A stretch of 64,000 nucleotides of DNA from Charina bottae (GCA_023362775.1 JALMGJ010000002.1:33695414-33759413); one strand, 5' to 3'. Positions 20,550-31,391 are shown, counted from the first letter of the stretch. Program-made: numbers and translations. The notes: generated by a model not told the origin, from the letters alone.

Positions 20550-22033
20550 AGTAATTTGAAAGCATGCAAATGCAAGTAGATGAATCACTCACTCATTGGC
20601 GATCACTCGTAGCCGAGTAAGATTGTCTTCCAAAGGTAAAATTTTAACAGTGGCTATAAAGGCCAATTCTGGATCCGCACAACCTCCCACAATGAGGGCA
20701 TAGGTTTCCGGGTGGGAGACAGTCATGATGAGGGTTTGCCTGACATGCCTTCCTTTTAGCTCTTTTCTCCCTTTCACCCTGTACTCGTGCTTCTTCAAAG
20801 TCCATAGCGCCATTAATAAAGGATGACCTCCAATTGAAACGCTCATGAGTTAGGGCTTCCCAGTTCTCAATGCTGATATTACATTTTTTTAAATTAGCTT
20901 TGAGAGTGTCTTTGAATCTTTTTTGCTGTCCACCAATATTCCGTTTTCCATTCTTAAGTTGGGAGTAAAGTAGCTGCTTTGGAAGACGATGGTCAGGCAT
21001 TCGAACAACATGACCGGTCCAGTAAAGTTGATGTTGGATGATCATTGTTTCAATGCTGGTGGTTTTTGCTTCTTCTAATACGCTAACATTAGTCCGCCTA
21101 TCTTCCCAAGTAATTTGCAGAATTTTTCGGAGGCAGCGTTGATGGAATCTTTCAAGAAGTTGGAGGTGGCGTTTGTAGAGGGTCCATGTTTCACAGGCGT
21201 ACAGAAGGGTTGGTAGTATAATGGCTTTGTAAACAAGCATTTTGGTCTCCCTGCGAATGTCCCGATCCTCAAACACTCTACGCTTCATTCGGGAGAAAGC
21301 TACACTCGCAGAGCTCAGGCGATGCTGAATTTCAGCGTCGATGTCGGCTTTTGTAGATAGATGGCTGCCGAGATAAGAAAAGTGGTCGACATTTTCTAGT
21401 GACACACCTTTAAGCTGGATTGATGGTGCTGCGGAGGGATTGGTTTGAACTTGCTGGTAAAGCACTTTGGTTTTTTTAATGTTAATCAAGAGGCCGAGCT
21501 TTTCATATGCTTCTCAAAGATGTTTAGGATAGTTTGAAGATCTTCCTCGGAGTGTGCACAGACTACGTTATCATCAGCATATTGAAGTTCTATAACAGAA
21601 GTTGTAATTACCTTATTTTTTGCTTTCAGCCTACTAAGATTAAAAAGCTTTCCATCTGTTCGATATATAATTTCTACACCAGTAGGAAGTTTCTCTTCAA
21701 CATGGTGTATAATCATAGCGATGAAGATAGCGAATAAGGTTGGAGCAATAACACATCCCTGTTTAACGCCGGATTCCACTTTAAATGGATCGCTTTGAGA
21801 GCCATTGTTATTCAGGATTGTTGCCATCATGTTGTCATGGAGTAGATGAATAGGTACCACTTCGGTGGGTAGGTAATAGCATTCCACGCGCATCATGTGG
21901 CCACATGACCATGGAAGCGTCTTTGGACAACGCTGGCTCTTCGGCTAACAAACAGAGATGAGCACCGGCCCATAGAGTCGGACACGACTGCACAAATGTG
22001 CGGGGGGAACCTTTACCTTTACCTTTATCCCGC
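20550..22033 (+). mobile_element. Sauria-type SINE body split by a LINE
   Basis: SINE sequence AATTTGAAAGCATGCAAATG ends at 20585 and continues at 21852 (AGGTACCACTTCGGTGGG) through the Bov-B-like tail to about 22025. The word AGTAGATGAAT at 20575-20585 and 21841-21851 is the target duplication of the LINE inserted between. The tRNA head is missing, so the SINE was 5' truncated beforehand. Confidence 0.75.
20586..21840 (-). mobile_element. Non-LTR retrotransposon with C-terminal zinc-knuckle-like motif, 5'-truncated
   Basis: The minus-strand coding carries end of reverse transcriptase IELQYADDNVVCAHSEEDLQ (21486-21896 frame) and then, in another frame (20644-21489), VDHFSYLGSHLSTKADIDAE, LLYACETWTLYKRHLQLLER and CLRKILQITWEDRRTNVSVL. 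It ends with LCPHCGRLCGSRIGLYSHC, a Cys/His zinc-binding motif. This vertebrate family is known to me, but I cannot assign its clade with certainty. An 11-bp duplication flanks it. One frameshift lies near 21487. Confidence 0.75.
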
Positions 22034-22679
22034 TGTTAGAAGGTAATCTTACCAAGGTTCGTCCCAAGCCGGGAATGAATAGACACAGGCAGTTGCTGGA
22101 ACAGAGGTTTGCTGGTTTATTCCCAAGAGCATATGCATAGTACAGAAGTACAGAATATGCTGGTTGGAAGGTGGCCACACATGTATTTCCCCCACAGGAC
22201 ATTTATATAGGAGAGCTTGGTCGTTGCTATGCAAAGGTGTTCCCGCCCCCTAGGAACTTGAGAGAAGTGTAATTTGCCAGATTTCAGAGAGGAGGCGCTC
22301 TGTGGTTGCCCCCCCCCCCCCCGCTGTTTGTGTTTCCTGTCCGTGTTCCCTGCGGGCTGTGGCTGTCTACTTACTTGGAATGTGCACCTTGGAAGGAATC
22401 TTTTGTTATTCGATTATGGAGATCTGTTTGGCTGGGGAAGAAGGTCTACCTGAATGGGCTGGCTAAGTTCTGTGAATGAGCTGACCTTTTGTGTTCCAAG
22501 GTTTCCAATTGAATCGGAAGGGAATCCTTTGTCTGAGCAGTTGGGCTTCCTTTTCCATCTTAATCTCTGACATTATCAAACTCATTCTATTTTGTAACCT
22601 TTTAACAATTGGGCTTCCTTTACCTGTTCTGTGGGAAGGCAACATGGAGGGCAGGGAGAGATCTTAATTTATCCCAACA
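22034..22679 (-). mobile_element. Solo LTR of an endogenous retrovirus-like element
   Basis: On the minus strand it begins TGTTGGGATAAATTAAG and ends ACCTTCTAACA, with TG...CA termini. A TATA-like TATATAAATG (near 22205) precedes an AATAAACCAGC polyadenylation signal (near 22118) at LTR-like spacing. A poly-C tract (plus strand about 22308-22322) lies inside. No internal viral genes adjoin it, so it is a solo LTR. The 4-bp flank match (CCGC/CCAC) is imperfect. Confidence 0.65.
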
Positions 22680-24437
22680 CCACCTTTATTATTACTTGCA
22701 AATGTCCATTAAATGCAAAAGTGCATCATCGCATTAATGATGTCATTTTGTAATGATGTCAGTACACAAATGATGTAAATTATGTCAATCACGTCATCTG
22801 CATAGCAATGTTATACCCCAGATATCATAAAGGGTAAAATTAATATAAATTTAATAGCCTCACCCAGACTACTTTGGATGCAGCAGACTTCTTGTTATTT
22901 CAGGGGAATGTGGATGGAAATTTGGTCTGTTGCATCCAAAGTCCACAAGATGGGATCCATTGAATCCAAGTCTCAGTTGTATAGGTTTCTATATTCCTAA
23001 TTTACTTTGCATTTCACTGAAGCAGAGGGCACACCCCCATGAAATATATCCCGTAAATTCATTTGACCACAGCCATTTCTTAACTTCAGCCTGCAAAGCA
23101 GCTTCTCTAGGCAAGTCTAGGCATGCATTCCTTTCCAGCTAATTGCTGGTACTATGACCTCTAGGGACAAAGGAAGAGAAGGCAATTGACCTGCTGTGCT
23201 GTGTGAAATGTTCGTCCCTTTGCCATTATTTATTTTAATTTAATGTAATTTTCCCTCAAGGCTTTGTGTCATGTTCACCACCTCTTGCAGCTTGTTAAGA
23301 ACTCTCTGTATACTTAAAAGGGGGAATATGGAGAATTGGAGAAGGGGAGGCAACCTGTCAATTATTATAATTATAAGTGGCTCAACTCTCTCAGGGAGAC
23401 TAGAAGAAAGTGTTAAAAAAACACAAACCAGCAGGGTAATCAACTGCCCCTGGCAACTTTGAAAGCTGCCAGAGCCCCCAGGGATTGCTTTAAGCACCAG
23501 CTTCTTCATTGCAGTCATTATATTATCATGACTGCAGATGTCAATGGGGAATTATTTCAGTCCAAGCCACCCCCAGAGAATGTCGGCAGGAGTGCACAGA
23601 GTTCACATCCATACCACAGATGCAGAATGAGGATAATTACTAATTTTAAAGGTCTTAAAACACCTGATCAGTGCCTGCTTCACTCTTGTGGCTTTAGTGA
23701 AGAGGCCCTGGGAAGGTAGTTGCACAATCAGGTTGACAGCATCATTAGAAATATAGTGGTGGATCTCTCCAAGGTCTTCTCCAGGCTGGGATTCTGTTCC
23801 CCTTGGGGCCAATCAGATCTGTCTGGGAAATCCATAAAGAAGATGCTCAATAGCGCCTCCTTTGGATGTTCTCCAGCAACTGCACTGAGAAGCATGCTGT
23901 TCCTGGTGCTGCGGATAAAATATAACCATCATAAACAGAAAGTACTGAGAAGCACAGACAATGGATTTGTCTCATTGGGGTTGAATGCAATCCCTGAAAG
24001 AGTTGGGAAATTCCTCAAGGGGCCTCCAAAAGTTGCTGTTGAATTGTAATGTTTTAACTTAGCTTAACCTTACCTTAAATGTTTATCTGCTCTTGCTGCT
24101 TTTTGGAATGCATCCCCCACCACTGCAAAAAAATGTTTGGTTTTAGCCTAGGCTGCAGACCCAGCCATTGCGATATACTGTATTCAGCATGGTTTGTGGT
24201 TCTGAATGTTGAGCCCAACCACTTGTGGTATATCCAATAAATTATTAGGTAAATCCTGGCTGAAAATGTGTGAACCAGGGTGTGAGTTCAACAGTCTTGC
24301 TGCTTTTTGTCAACAATGAATATTCAGGTGCATGTTCCCTTTAATCCTTCAAGTTTCACATATCTATCATGGCTAATGCTCATCAGTGTTAATAAATGTT
24401 TACTACACTGAAATTGAAAATCTGCATTTTTGAGTCT
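22680..24437. other. No recognised gene; CRE-like motif cluster
   Basis: I see no gene. At 22728-22805 there are at least six ATGATGTCA / CACGTCATC-type words, resembling CREB/ATF half-sites. A short minus frame at 23603-23812 shows no recognisable domain. Confidence 0.35.
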
Positions 24438-24830
24438 AGTATTTTATTTTATTTTATTTTATTTATGAGATTTGTCTACTGTCTTGTTTAGCAGCTTATT
24501 GAGCCCACATATAAAACACAATACAAAAACAATATAGTAATTAAAATAACAACTCCAGTCTAATTGGCGATTAAATTAAACAGTAAAAGTAATCAGCTAA
24601 AATTTATTTGATGGAATTTGGCACTGCTGATTACAGTTAACCCACAAAGGCCTTCAGGGATAACCATGTTTTCACCTCTTTCTGGAAGTCCACAAGGGTG
24701 GGGATCCTCCTCAGAGGACAAAAGCTGTCCCAGAGGAGAGGAGCTGTGACCTTCCCTTGGACCCTCTCGTCCTGTACCTTCCGATAGATGGAGACCCATA
24801 GCAGGTTCTCCCTTTCAGATAGAATAGACA
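24438..24830 (-). mobile_element. Probable CR1/L2-like LINE 3' remnant
   Basis: An ATTTTATTTTATTT run at 24440-24465 is followed by a minus-strand LINE-like 3' region (plus-strand CTTTCTGGAAGTCCACAAGG and CAGAGGAGAGGAGCTGTGAC). There is no intact coding, and the assignment is by general resemblance only. Confidence 0.35.
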
Positions 24831-25569
24831 GAAACGTTTGGGGAAAGGGAGTCCCTATAACACCAAGTCTTGAGCCATACTAGCAACCATAGACTAACCC
24901 CTGATTCCTACCACCTACTAAGCCAACATATGGTTTAATTGTTTGGGTGAACCCTTTAGCATTTGCAATAAATTGGGATTTATGGCTTAAGGTTATATCA
25001 GAACCCAGACAATTGTGGTTTAGTCAGAAAACTGTGGTTAACAAAAACATGGTTCAGTGCAAGGTATGAACCCGGAGTAACACTGCAATCCTTTACTTGT
25101 CTACTCAAAAGCAAATCCCACTGAGCATCTTCCCCCAGTCAGGTGGCCCTCCAGATGTGTTGAGGAGGCCAGAACCCCCAGAGCTAACATGACCATCTGC
25201 CTTGCTGGCTGGAAAGTTGGGAAACAGTTGTCCTGGTAAGTTGGGAAGTCCACCAGGTTGGAAAAGTCCTTAGGAAAGATCTCCATGTTAAGGACCACAA
25301 TCTTGGGAATAAATGCCAGGGAATACAGTGGGACTTGCCACTGGCTTGGTTGGCCTAATGTACTGCACCACTAGCCAACCCCATTTTACTCTAGCATGTT
25401 GTGCAGAGGAAGCCAGCATGGCTAATTTAGGTTTCAGTGCAAACTCAGACAATTGAATTAATGCTGCCAACCTGATTTAAATAAAGGATAAATGTGTGTA
25501 TTGTGCAAAGACAGCTATAATCTGTAGCTTGAATCATGTCAACTGGATTTCTATTTTCTTAATGGAAAC

Positions 25570-25600
25570 GTTTCGCTCCTTATCCAAGGGGCTTCTTCAG
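25570..25600 (-). ncRNA. Hammerhead-like core, left PLE arm
   Basis: This is the exact mirror of 27738-27768. On the minus strand it reads CTGAAGA, a stem of seven positions (GCCCCTT/AAGGAGC, six paired), then GAAAC. It lies about 100 bases after the stop of the left-arm ORF. Confidence 0.5.
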
Positions 25601-25697
25601 TCTGAGCAAAGTTGGTAAGGGAATCCTAAATATGTTCCTAGGTAGCTGTGTGACCTTAAGCCTGGGGCTAGGTCATGGTTATATTGAGATGTAATTT

Positions 25698-26477
25698 TTA
25701 AGTCCTTTTATCATCTAATGGAGGGTCGTTAAAAACACCATGCTGCTGTTGAGCTTCTGAAATGGTCTTAATCTTCCTAGGCACAGAAGACAACACGGGG
25801 AGGAAGATGGGGGAGAGTTTGTGCCTGAGGCCCCCACCTCTATTCAAGGAAGGATTTTCCAAGTTGGCATAAATGGATTCCTTGACCCCTCTCTCAAACC
25901 ACCTATCTTCTCTGTCTAAAATGTGAACATTAATGTCCTCAAATGAGTGTCCTTTTTCTTTTAGATGAAGATAAACTGCTGACTCTGGTCCTGTGGTGTT
26001 ATTTCTCCTGTGTTGTGCCATCCTCCTGTACATAGGTTGTTTGGTTTCTCCAATGTAGAGTTCAGAGCACTCCTCACTGCACTGGATTGCATAAACTACA
26101 TTGCTTTTCTTATGTTTTGGAGTTTGATCTTTGGGGTGTACAAGCCTCTGTCTCAGTGTGTTGGTGGGTTTGAAATATACAGGTATGTGGTGTTTGCCAA
26201 ATATCCGTTTTATCTTTTCAGACACGCCAGCCATGTAGGGAATGACCAGGTTCTTTCGTTTACTCTGAGTCTCAGCCCTATCTGTCGCTGTTTTAGGTCT
26301 GGTAGATTTAGATTTAGTGAAGGCCCAATTTGGATATCCACAGGCCTTCAGGGCTGTTCTCAGGTGCTGATTTTCATTCTTTTTGGAATCCATGGAGGTG
26401 GGGATGGTTTCTGCTCTGTGTGACAATGTCCTGATGACTCCTAGTTTGTGCTGCAGTGGATGGTGGGAGTCAAACAT
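25698..26477 (-). CDS. PLE C-terminal protein with GIY-YIG nuclease, left arm
   Basis: This 259-codon frame is the C-terminal part of a PLE polyprotein and is identical to the right-arm product over this frame. The upstream LAFLDCEV and GIYRKPTHTDQYL just before the first Met belong to the reverse-transcriptase end, so the true protein is truncated and the ATG is an internal Met. The linker includes SHRAETIPTSMDSKKNENQH. The GIY-YIG nuclease begins with NVVYAIQCSEECSELYIGET, continues with RMAQHRRNNTTGPESAVYLH, and ends with the conserved ERGVKESIYANLENPSLNRG. PLE nuclease cuts the target and the reverse transcriptase copies the RNA there. The RT core is missing, so it is not autonomous. Confidence 0.8.
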   Translation of the reverse strand: MFDSHHPLQHKLGVIRTLSHRAETIPTSMDSKKNENQHLRTALKACGYPNWAFTKSKSTRPKTATDRAETQSKRKNLVIPYMAGVSEKIKRIFGKHHIPVYFKPTNTLRQRLVHPKDQTPKHKKSNVVYAIQCSEECSELYIGETKQPMYRRMAQHRRNNTTGPESAVYLHLKEKGHSFEDINVHILDREDRWFERGVKESIYANLENPSLNRGGGLRHKLSPIFLPVLSSVPRKIKTISEAQQQHGVFNDPPLDDKRT

Positions 26478-26860
26478 CAGATATTGATCTGTGTGTGTGG
26501 GTTTCCTGTAGATCCCTATTTCTAGCTTGCCACCGGTCCCAATGAGGACTTCACAGTCTAGGAATGCCAGTCTGTTGTCCTTGGTGTCTTCTCTGGTGAA
26601 GCTAATGTTGGCATCTATAGTGTTTATATGTCAAAATCAAGGCCCAGGAAGTACAGGCCTTCACGGATGGTCCGTGAAGGCCTGTACTTCCTGGGCCTTG
26701 ATTTTGACATATAAACACTATAGATGCCAACATTAGCTTCACCAGAGAAGACACCAAGGACAACAGACTGGCATTCCTAGACTGTGAAGTCCTCATTGGG
26801 ACCGGTGGCAAGCTAGAAATAGGGATCTACAGGAAACCCACACACACAGATCAATATCTG

Positions 26861-27640
26861 ATGTTTGACTCCCACCATCCACTGCAGCACAAACTAGGAG
26901 TCATCAGGACATTGTCACACAGAGCAGAAACCATCCCCACCTCCATGGATTCCAAAAAGAATGAAAATCAGCACCTGAGAACAGCCCTGAAGGCCTGTGG
27001 ATATCCAAATTGGGCCTTCACCAAATCTAAATCTACCAGACCTAAAACAGCGACAGATAGGGCTGAGACTCAGAGTAAACGAAAGAACCTGGTCATTCCC
27101 TACATGGCTGGCGTGTCTGAAAAGATAAAACGGATATTTGGCAAACACCACATACCTGTATATTTCAAACCCACCAACACACTGAGACAGAGGCTTGTAC
27201 ACCCCAAAGATCAAACTCCAAAACATAAGAAAAGCAATGTAGTTTATGCAATCCAGTGCAGTGAGGAGTGCTCTGAACTCTACATTGGAGAAACCAAACA
27301 ACCTATGTACAGGAGGATGGCACAACACAGGAGAAATAACACCACAGGACCAGAGTCAGCAGTTTATCTTCATCTAAAAGAAAAAGGACACTCATTTGAG
27401 GACATTAATGTTCACATTTTAGACAGAGAAGATAGGTGGTTTGAGAGAGGGGTCAAGGAATCCATTTATGCCAACTTGGAAAATCCTTCCTTGAATAGAG
27501 GTGGGGGCCTCAGGCACAAACTCTCCCCCATCTTCCTCCCCGTGTTGTCTTCTGTGCCTAGGAAGATTAAGACCATTTCAGAAGCTCAACAGCAGCATGG
27601 TGTTTTTAACGACCCTCCATTAGATGATAAAAGGACTTAA
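26861..27640 (+). CDS. PLE C-terminal protein with GIY-YIG nuclease, right arm
   Basis: This is the mirror copy of the left-arm frame, also 259 codons and open throughout. The GIY and YIG elements (VVYAIQC, ELYIGE), the following Arg-rich helix (YRRMAQHRR) and the ESIYANLENPSLNRGGG segment (catalytic Glu, terminal Asn) are all intact. The reverse-transcriptase remnant upstream (LAFLDCEV, YRKPTHTDQYL) is in frame. Intact frames in both arms argue for recent origin. Followed after the stop by a hammerhead-like core at 27738. Confidence 0.8.
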   Translation: MFDSHHPLQHKLGVIRTLSHRAETIPTSMDSKKNENQHLRTALKACGYPNWAFTKSKSTRPKTATDRAETQSKRKNLVIPYMAGVSEKIKRIFGKHHIPVYFKPTNTLRQRLVHPKDQTPKHKKSNVVYAIQCSEECSELYIGETKQPMYRRMAQHRRNNTTGPESAVYLHLKEKGHSFEDINVHILDREDRWFERGVKESIYANLENPSLNRGGGLRHKLSPIFLPVLSSVPRKIKTISEAQQQHGVFNDPPLDDKRT

Positions 27641-27737
27641 AAATTACATCTCAATATAACCATGACCTAGCCCCAGGCTTAAGGTCACACAGCTACCTAG
27701 GAACATATTTAGGATTCCCTTACCAACTTTGCTCAGA

Positions 27738-27768
27738 CTGAAGAAGCCCCTTGGATAAGGAGCGAAAC
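27738..27768 (+). ncRNA. Hammerhead-like core, right PLE arm
   Basis: The sequence is CTGAAGA, AGCCCCTTGGATAAGGAGCG (stem II with a GGAT loop), GAAAC. It matches CUGANGA...GAAA and is 31 bases long, the same length as the cores at 10386 and 39094. The other two stems were not resolved. Confidence 0.5.
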
Positions 27769-28084
27769 GTTTCCATTAAGAAAATAGAAATCCAGTTGAC
27801 ATGATTCAAGCTACAGACAATTCCACCTGGATGACTGAGAACCTTCATAGACAAGACAGCTATAAGAATATCCGGTGAATCACTGAGAAGTTCCTGCTCC
27901 AAAATATTGCTGAAAAGCCTGTGGGTCACGTCCATCTTTTTTTCAATGGTTTCTCCTCCTTGTTCTAGACTTGATTTGTACCTGTCCTTGTTTGCAAATG
28001 ACATAAACCATCAAACTGAGAGGTAGTGTGAGTTTAGTTGGCAAAGGTCAGCCCACTGATTGTCTGATTGTCTAGGGACTTGCA

Positions 28085-28206
28085 CCTCATTGGCTGGGGA
28101 AAGGTAATGCCCCTTCAAGCCAATATTTAAAATTTAGACAAGGCACACCTTGGCCACTCTTGCACTCTGCCTGGAGCTGAATCATCAAGCATTTACAGTA
28201 CCATCT
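28085..28206 (+). promoter_or_regulatory. Candidate galectin promoter and non-coding exon 1
   Basis: An inverted CCAAT box (CATTGGCTG, 28088-28096) is followed by a TATA-like TATTTAAAAT at 28124-28133. About 25-30 bases on, a likely transcribed leader (GCACACCTTGGCCACTCTTG onward) runs to a consensus splice donor, GTAAGT, at 28207. Position, strand and leader length suit a first exon for the galectin exons at 31105-38119. No ATG of suitable frame lies in this exon, so translation would start at the ATG in exon 2. Inferred, not proven. Confidence 0.4.
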
Positions 28207-31104
28207 GTAAGTTGTCTTTAACTGAGCGATATGCTGCTGGGTATAGTAGATCTTTGAGTACTTAATAAGCTTTCCCTCCCTTATTAAGTTCATATAATGA
28301 TAAGACAGACTGCATGCATTCAATATTATGCAAGGAGACCTAGAAATCTGGTGTCCTTGAGACAAGGTTTTATGATTCTTCGGGTTGCTGGGGCATAGAA
28401 AACTATAGCTTTCTGCAGTTCATGCTAATAATTTATTTTTGGACTACGGGCAGTATAATGCTTCATTTTTGGATGATGTGGTAGTAAAATATCCTTCATT
28501 AAATAGCTAAAAATCCTACCGGGGAAATAAAAATAGGGAAAATTGCTACTGTCTTAGTGATTTGTGTATTTTGGGGGCAGGGTTCTTCAAGCATAATGTG
28601 ATAAGCCAGGTTTGTTTTAACCAGGTTTGATGACTACACTAGAGTTGGCTTATACATAATGCTACGACAAAAATCGTGGTTTACAAACCGCAATAGCCTG
28701 GTTCACAGATTATTAATTAATTTTTTTTTCAGACAGAATGTTACTGTACTTAGGTATGTTCAAATGTCATGCATTATCCTAACACGAGTGAGGAAGTATT
28801 TAGAAGAAAATGACAACCAATTCTAATATTTAATGAATTTATATAATAAATTATTTATGGGGCCTGATTTTTGGTCCACCCTGTATATAAATCCATTGGT
28901 GTGGACTGTAAACTATGAATGTAGCTTAGTGCAATAGGATGCACAGAGAGCTACAAACAACACAAATTGTACTGTGTGATGACTAAGGATTTAGTATTAG
29001 TCCGCTATTACGAACAAGAACTGGAGTTTCATACTAGCTGTGTATTACCTACAATTTTTATTGTGATCAATGATCCATACACAATAAGATATAAAAGCGT
29101 ATACAACCAATAACGATATGCTGGTCAGAGATATTTGATGACGTGTCCGAACAGCTGCCGTAGAAAATTATCACAATATTGGTAATATTGTCATTGGAAT
29201 CAGAAAGCAAGAACTTTGTATACTAAAGATCTCTCTATCTGGGATGTTGTTGCAAGGTGGGTGAAATGAATGAGTTTCACAGACCGCTATAAAAATTACA
29301 CTACAACAGTATATGAGTGATGGTTTTGATTTCTCCTGAAACACATGGACAATTCAGGTAAGGGTTTTTTGAGTATCTGTCCAGCAAGAAAGCAGATGTT
29401 AGTTTTGTACAAAATCTAGGGCCACCATTATTGATCTGCAAAGCCAGACTTTCTTTCCGATGGCTGAGGTGTCTGTCATGAAGGGACAGCAAACTGTTCA
29501 TTCATTGTTGGGCTAATTGAGTCAGTAGCTGACTCACTCAGCCAGCCTTGGGTACTATGGACTTTGGGATGGCTGTGGTGCTAATGGTCTCATTTCCCTC
29601 AGCCCACAAAACACCTGGCCTAGTCCTGTCTCTCCGCCCAAATTTACTCTTGCACATAAGATGAGTTCCCTCAGTTCAGTGATGCTTTTCTAGGTCATTA
29701 GCTCATGCCTGGCATATGCCTCCTGGTTGGAAGGAGTGAAGGTTGTTCATGCCAAGGGCAACCTTATCTGAAGACGGATATTTAAGATTTCTGAAAGATA
29801 GGGCTTTAACTAGGACTCCCACAACTGGGCTGTAAAATTCTAGATGGACAATATGTGGCAGCCCAGAGTTACCTAGTGATCATCTGGCAACCCTACTCAA
29901 ATGTAATATAATTTGGGTGACATGTAAGTGATTCTAGTATTCTGTTCAGACTTAGTAGTTCTCATGTCTGGTGCTTATGCAGGGCTGTATTGGCATATAT
30001 TAACTAACGAGAGTCCGTTTGGTCTAGTGGTTAGGGCAACAGGCTAGAAACCAGGAGACTGAGAGTTCTAGTCCCACCTTAGGCACAAAGCCAGCTGGGT
30101 GACCTTGGGCCAGTCCCTGTCTCTCAGCCCTAGGAAGAAGGCAATGGCAAACCACTTCTGAAAATCTTGCCAAGAAAACTGCAGGGACTAGTCCAGGCAG
30201 TTGCCAAGGATTGGACAAGACTGAACGGCAAAAAAAAACCCAACCCTAACTTGGCCTTGGGTGGACTTGGGGAGTAGGTCTGAATTGCAGGCTATAACAA
30301 TAGTTCCAAAGACCAAGATGAGATAAGCATTTCTGGAAACAAAGTCTCTTGTGTGAAAAATCTTGCTAATGATGCCTTGTATCAAAGGACCTCAAACAAG
30401 GTGCTTGTTCTTTACTTATTAACCATTTGGAGATAAGGCTTATTACGAAGTCCAAATAGAAGCTGGAATCTTATCCAGCCAGGCAAATTTCACTCCTCAA
30501 ATTTCAAATTAACCCAATTCACAAAGATATTATAGATTTCCTTGGTTGGGCTTAATGCTGATGCATGAATTCGGTTAATTATGGGGTTTTCAGTAAATCA
30601 TGGGTAACAAAACATGCTTAGCATGACTGGCTTCACACATGACACTAAGCTATGAGTTGTTGAATAGGTCTTAAAAGATGGGATTCATATATTCAGTGAC
30701 CTATTGAAGAAACTGCAATTAGCTGGACAGTTAACATGGGGCCATTCACTTTCATTAATGCCCTTCAGGTCCTAGGCATCTGGGAGTGGGGCAAGGGACA
30801 TTGCACCATGATGACATCATGATACATATGACATGATTTTGATGTCATTGTGGGATCTACCAGAACTTATGTTCCAGATCTGTGAGCAATACTCCAATTC
30901 CTAGATACTTTTTGTAACAAATTCTGGGTGGAGAGGTCCCAACATACCTGAAGACTTGCAAGGGATTTCTTGGTAGGACATTCATAGTGGAGAATGTTTC
31001 CTATCCCATTGGGTGTGTAGGGAAATGAGATTGTACTGTATGTGTGTTTTGGTCCTGGAAGCCATGGATATCACAACACAAACACTTGTTTGTTTCTGTT
31101 CCAG
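28207..31104 (+). other. Putative galectin intron 1
   Basis: This is AT-rich sequence without recognised genes. It holds a tRNA-head SINE (30009-30238) and a stretch around 28600-28700 with AACCAGGTTTG / GTGGTTTACAAACC motifs that recur elsewhere in the window. It ends with a polypyrimidine tract and CCAG at 31101-31104. Confidence 0.4.
30009..30238 (+). mobile_element. tRNA-head SINE with Bov-B-like tail
   Basis: It has the head GAGAGTCCGTTTGGTCTAGTGG, B box GAGTTCTAGTCCCACC, body GTGACCTTGGGCCAGTCCCT, and a 3' end GACAAGACTGAACGGC followed by A-run, which copies the Bov-B terminus. Same family as 10939-11160 and 41753-41980. Confidence 0.75.
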
Positions 31105-31184
31105 AACATGAGAGTCTCCAACGTGTCGGTGAAGCCTGGTGACTGCATCAGACTGAAGGCAAAAATACATCCAGGGGCCAAGAG
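31105..31184 (+). CDS. Galectin, coding exon 2 (N-terminal strand)
   Basis: The exon is exactly 80 bp, the size of the corresponding exon in prototype galectins. It lies between CCAG (31101-31104) and a GT donor at 31185. Translation from the in-frame ATG at 31108 gives MRVSNVSVKPGDCIRLKAKI and then HPGAK, matching the galectin opening (NLxLKPGxxLxVxGxV). It ends with two bases of a split codon (AG/T, Ser). Galectins are cytosolic and secreted beta-galactoside-binding lectins without a signal peptide, and none is seen here. The full product would be about 131 residues. I cannot tell LGALS1- from LGALS2-type, so no symbol is given. Confidence 0.8.
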
Positions 31185-31356
31185 GTCTGAATGGTTAATT
31201 GGCTTTAGGCAGGACTGAAATTACATTGGATCCGTTTTGGCTTTGGGTAGACTTCAGAGCCTTCCATTTCAACTTCTGCTGCTCATATGAAAAATTATTA
31301 GTGCAGTGTTTTCATTGGCAGTGAGCTTAAAAAACCCATCTTGCAAACAAAACACC

Positions 31357-31391
<35 letters not shown>

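Larger units (their letters stand above)
25521..27852. mobile_element. Giant palindrome: two head-to-head Penelope-like element copies
   Basis: Two arms of about 1147 bp (25521-26667 and 26671-27817) are mirror images around position 26669, with only a 3-base spacer (TGG). Mirror arithmetic holds exactly from end to end (the ORFs 25698-26477 and 26861-27640 map onto each other), so no indels separate the arms. I noticed one amino-acid difference. A 13-bp direct repeat, AAGACAGCTATAA, lies at 25508-25520 and 27853-27865 and brackets the whole unit as one insertion. The right arm has about 35 extra bases of PLE 3' end (CACCTGGATGACTGAGAACC) that the left lacks. Both copies are 5' truncated at the same point, and their 3' ends face outward. 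Confidence 0.9.

Noticed and set aside
23603..23812. Minus-strand ORF (LIVQLPSQGLFTKATRVKQA) as a possible processed pseudogene
   Set aside because: Some periodic coding look, but I could not match it to a family and the flanks show no poly(A) or duplication.
26527..26811. Two mirror ORFs beginning MPPVPMRTSQSRNASLLSLV
   Set aside because: They are antisense shadows of the PLE reverse-transcriptase end at the palindrome centre.
28855..28892. Mariner-like terminus CCTGATTTTTGGTCCACCCTGTA
   Set aside because: Only one end is visible; I did not find the matching inverted end within reach, so no element is called.
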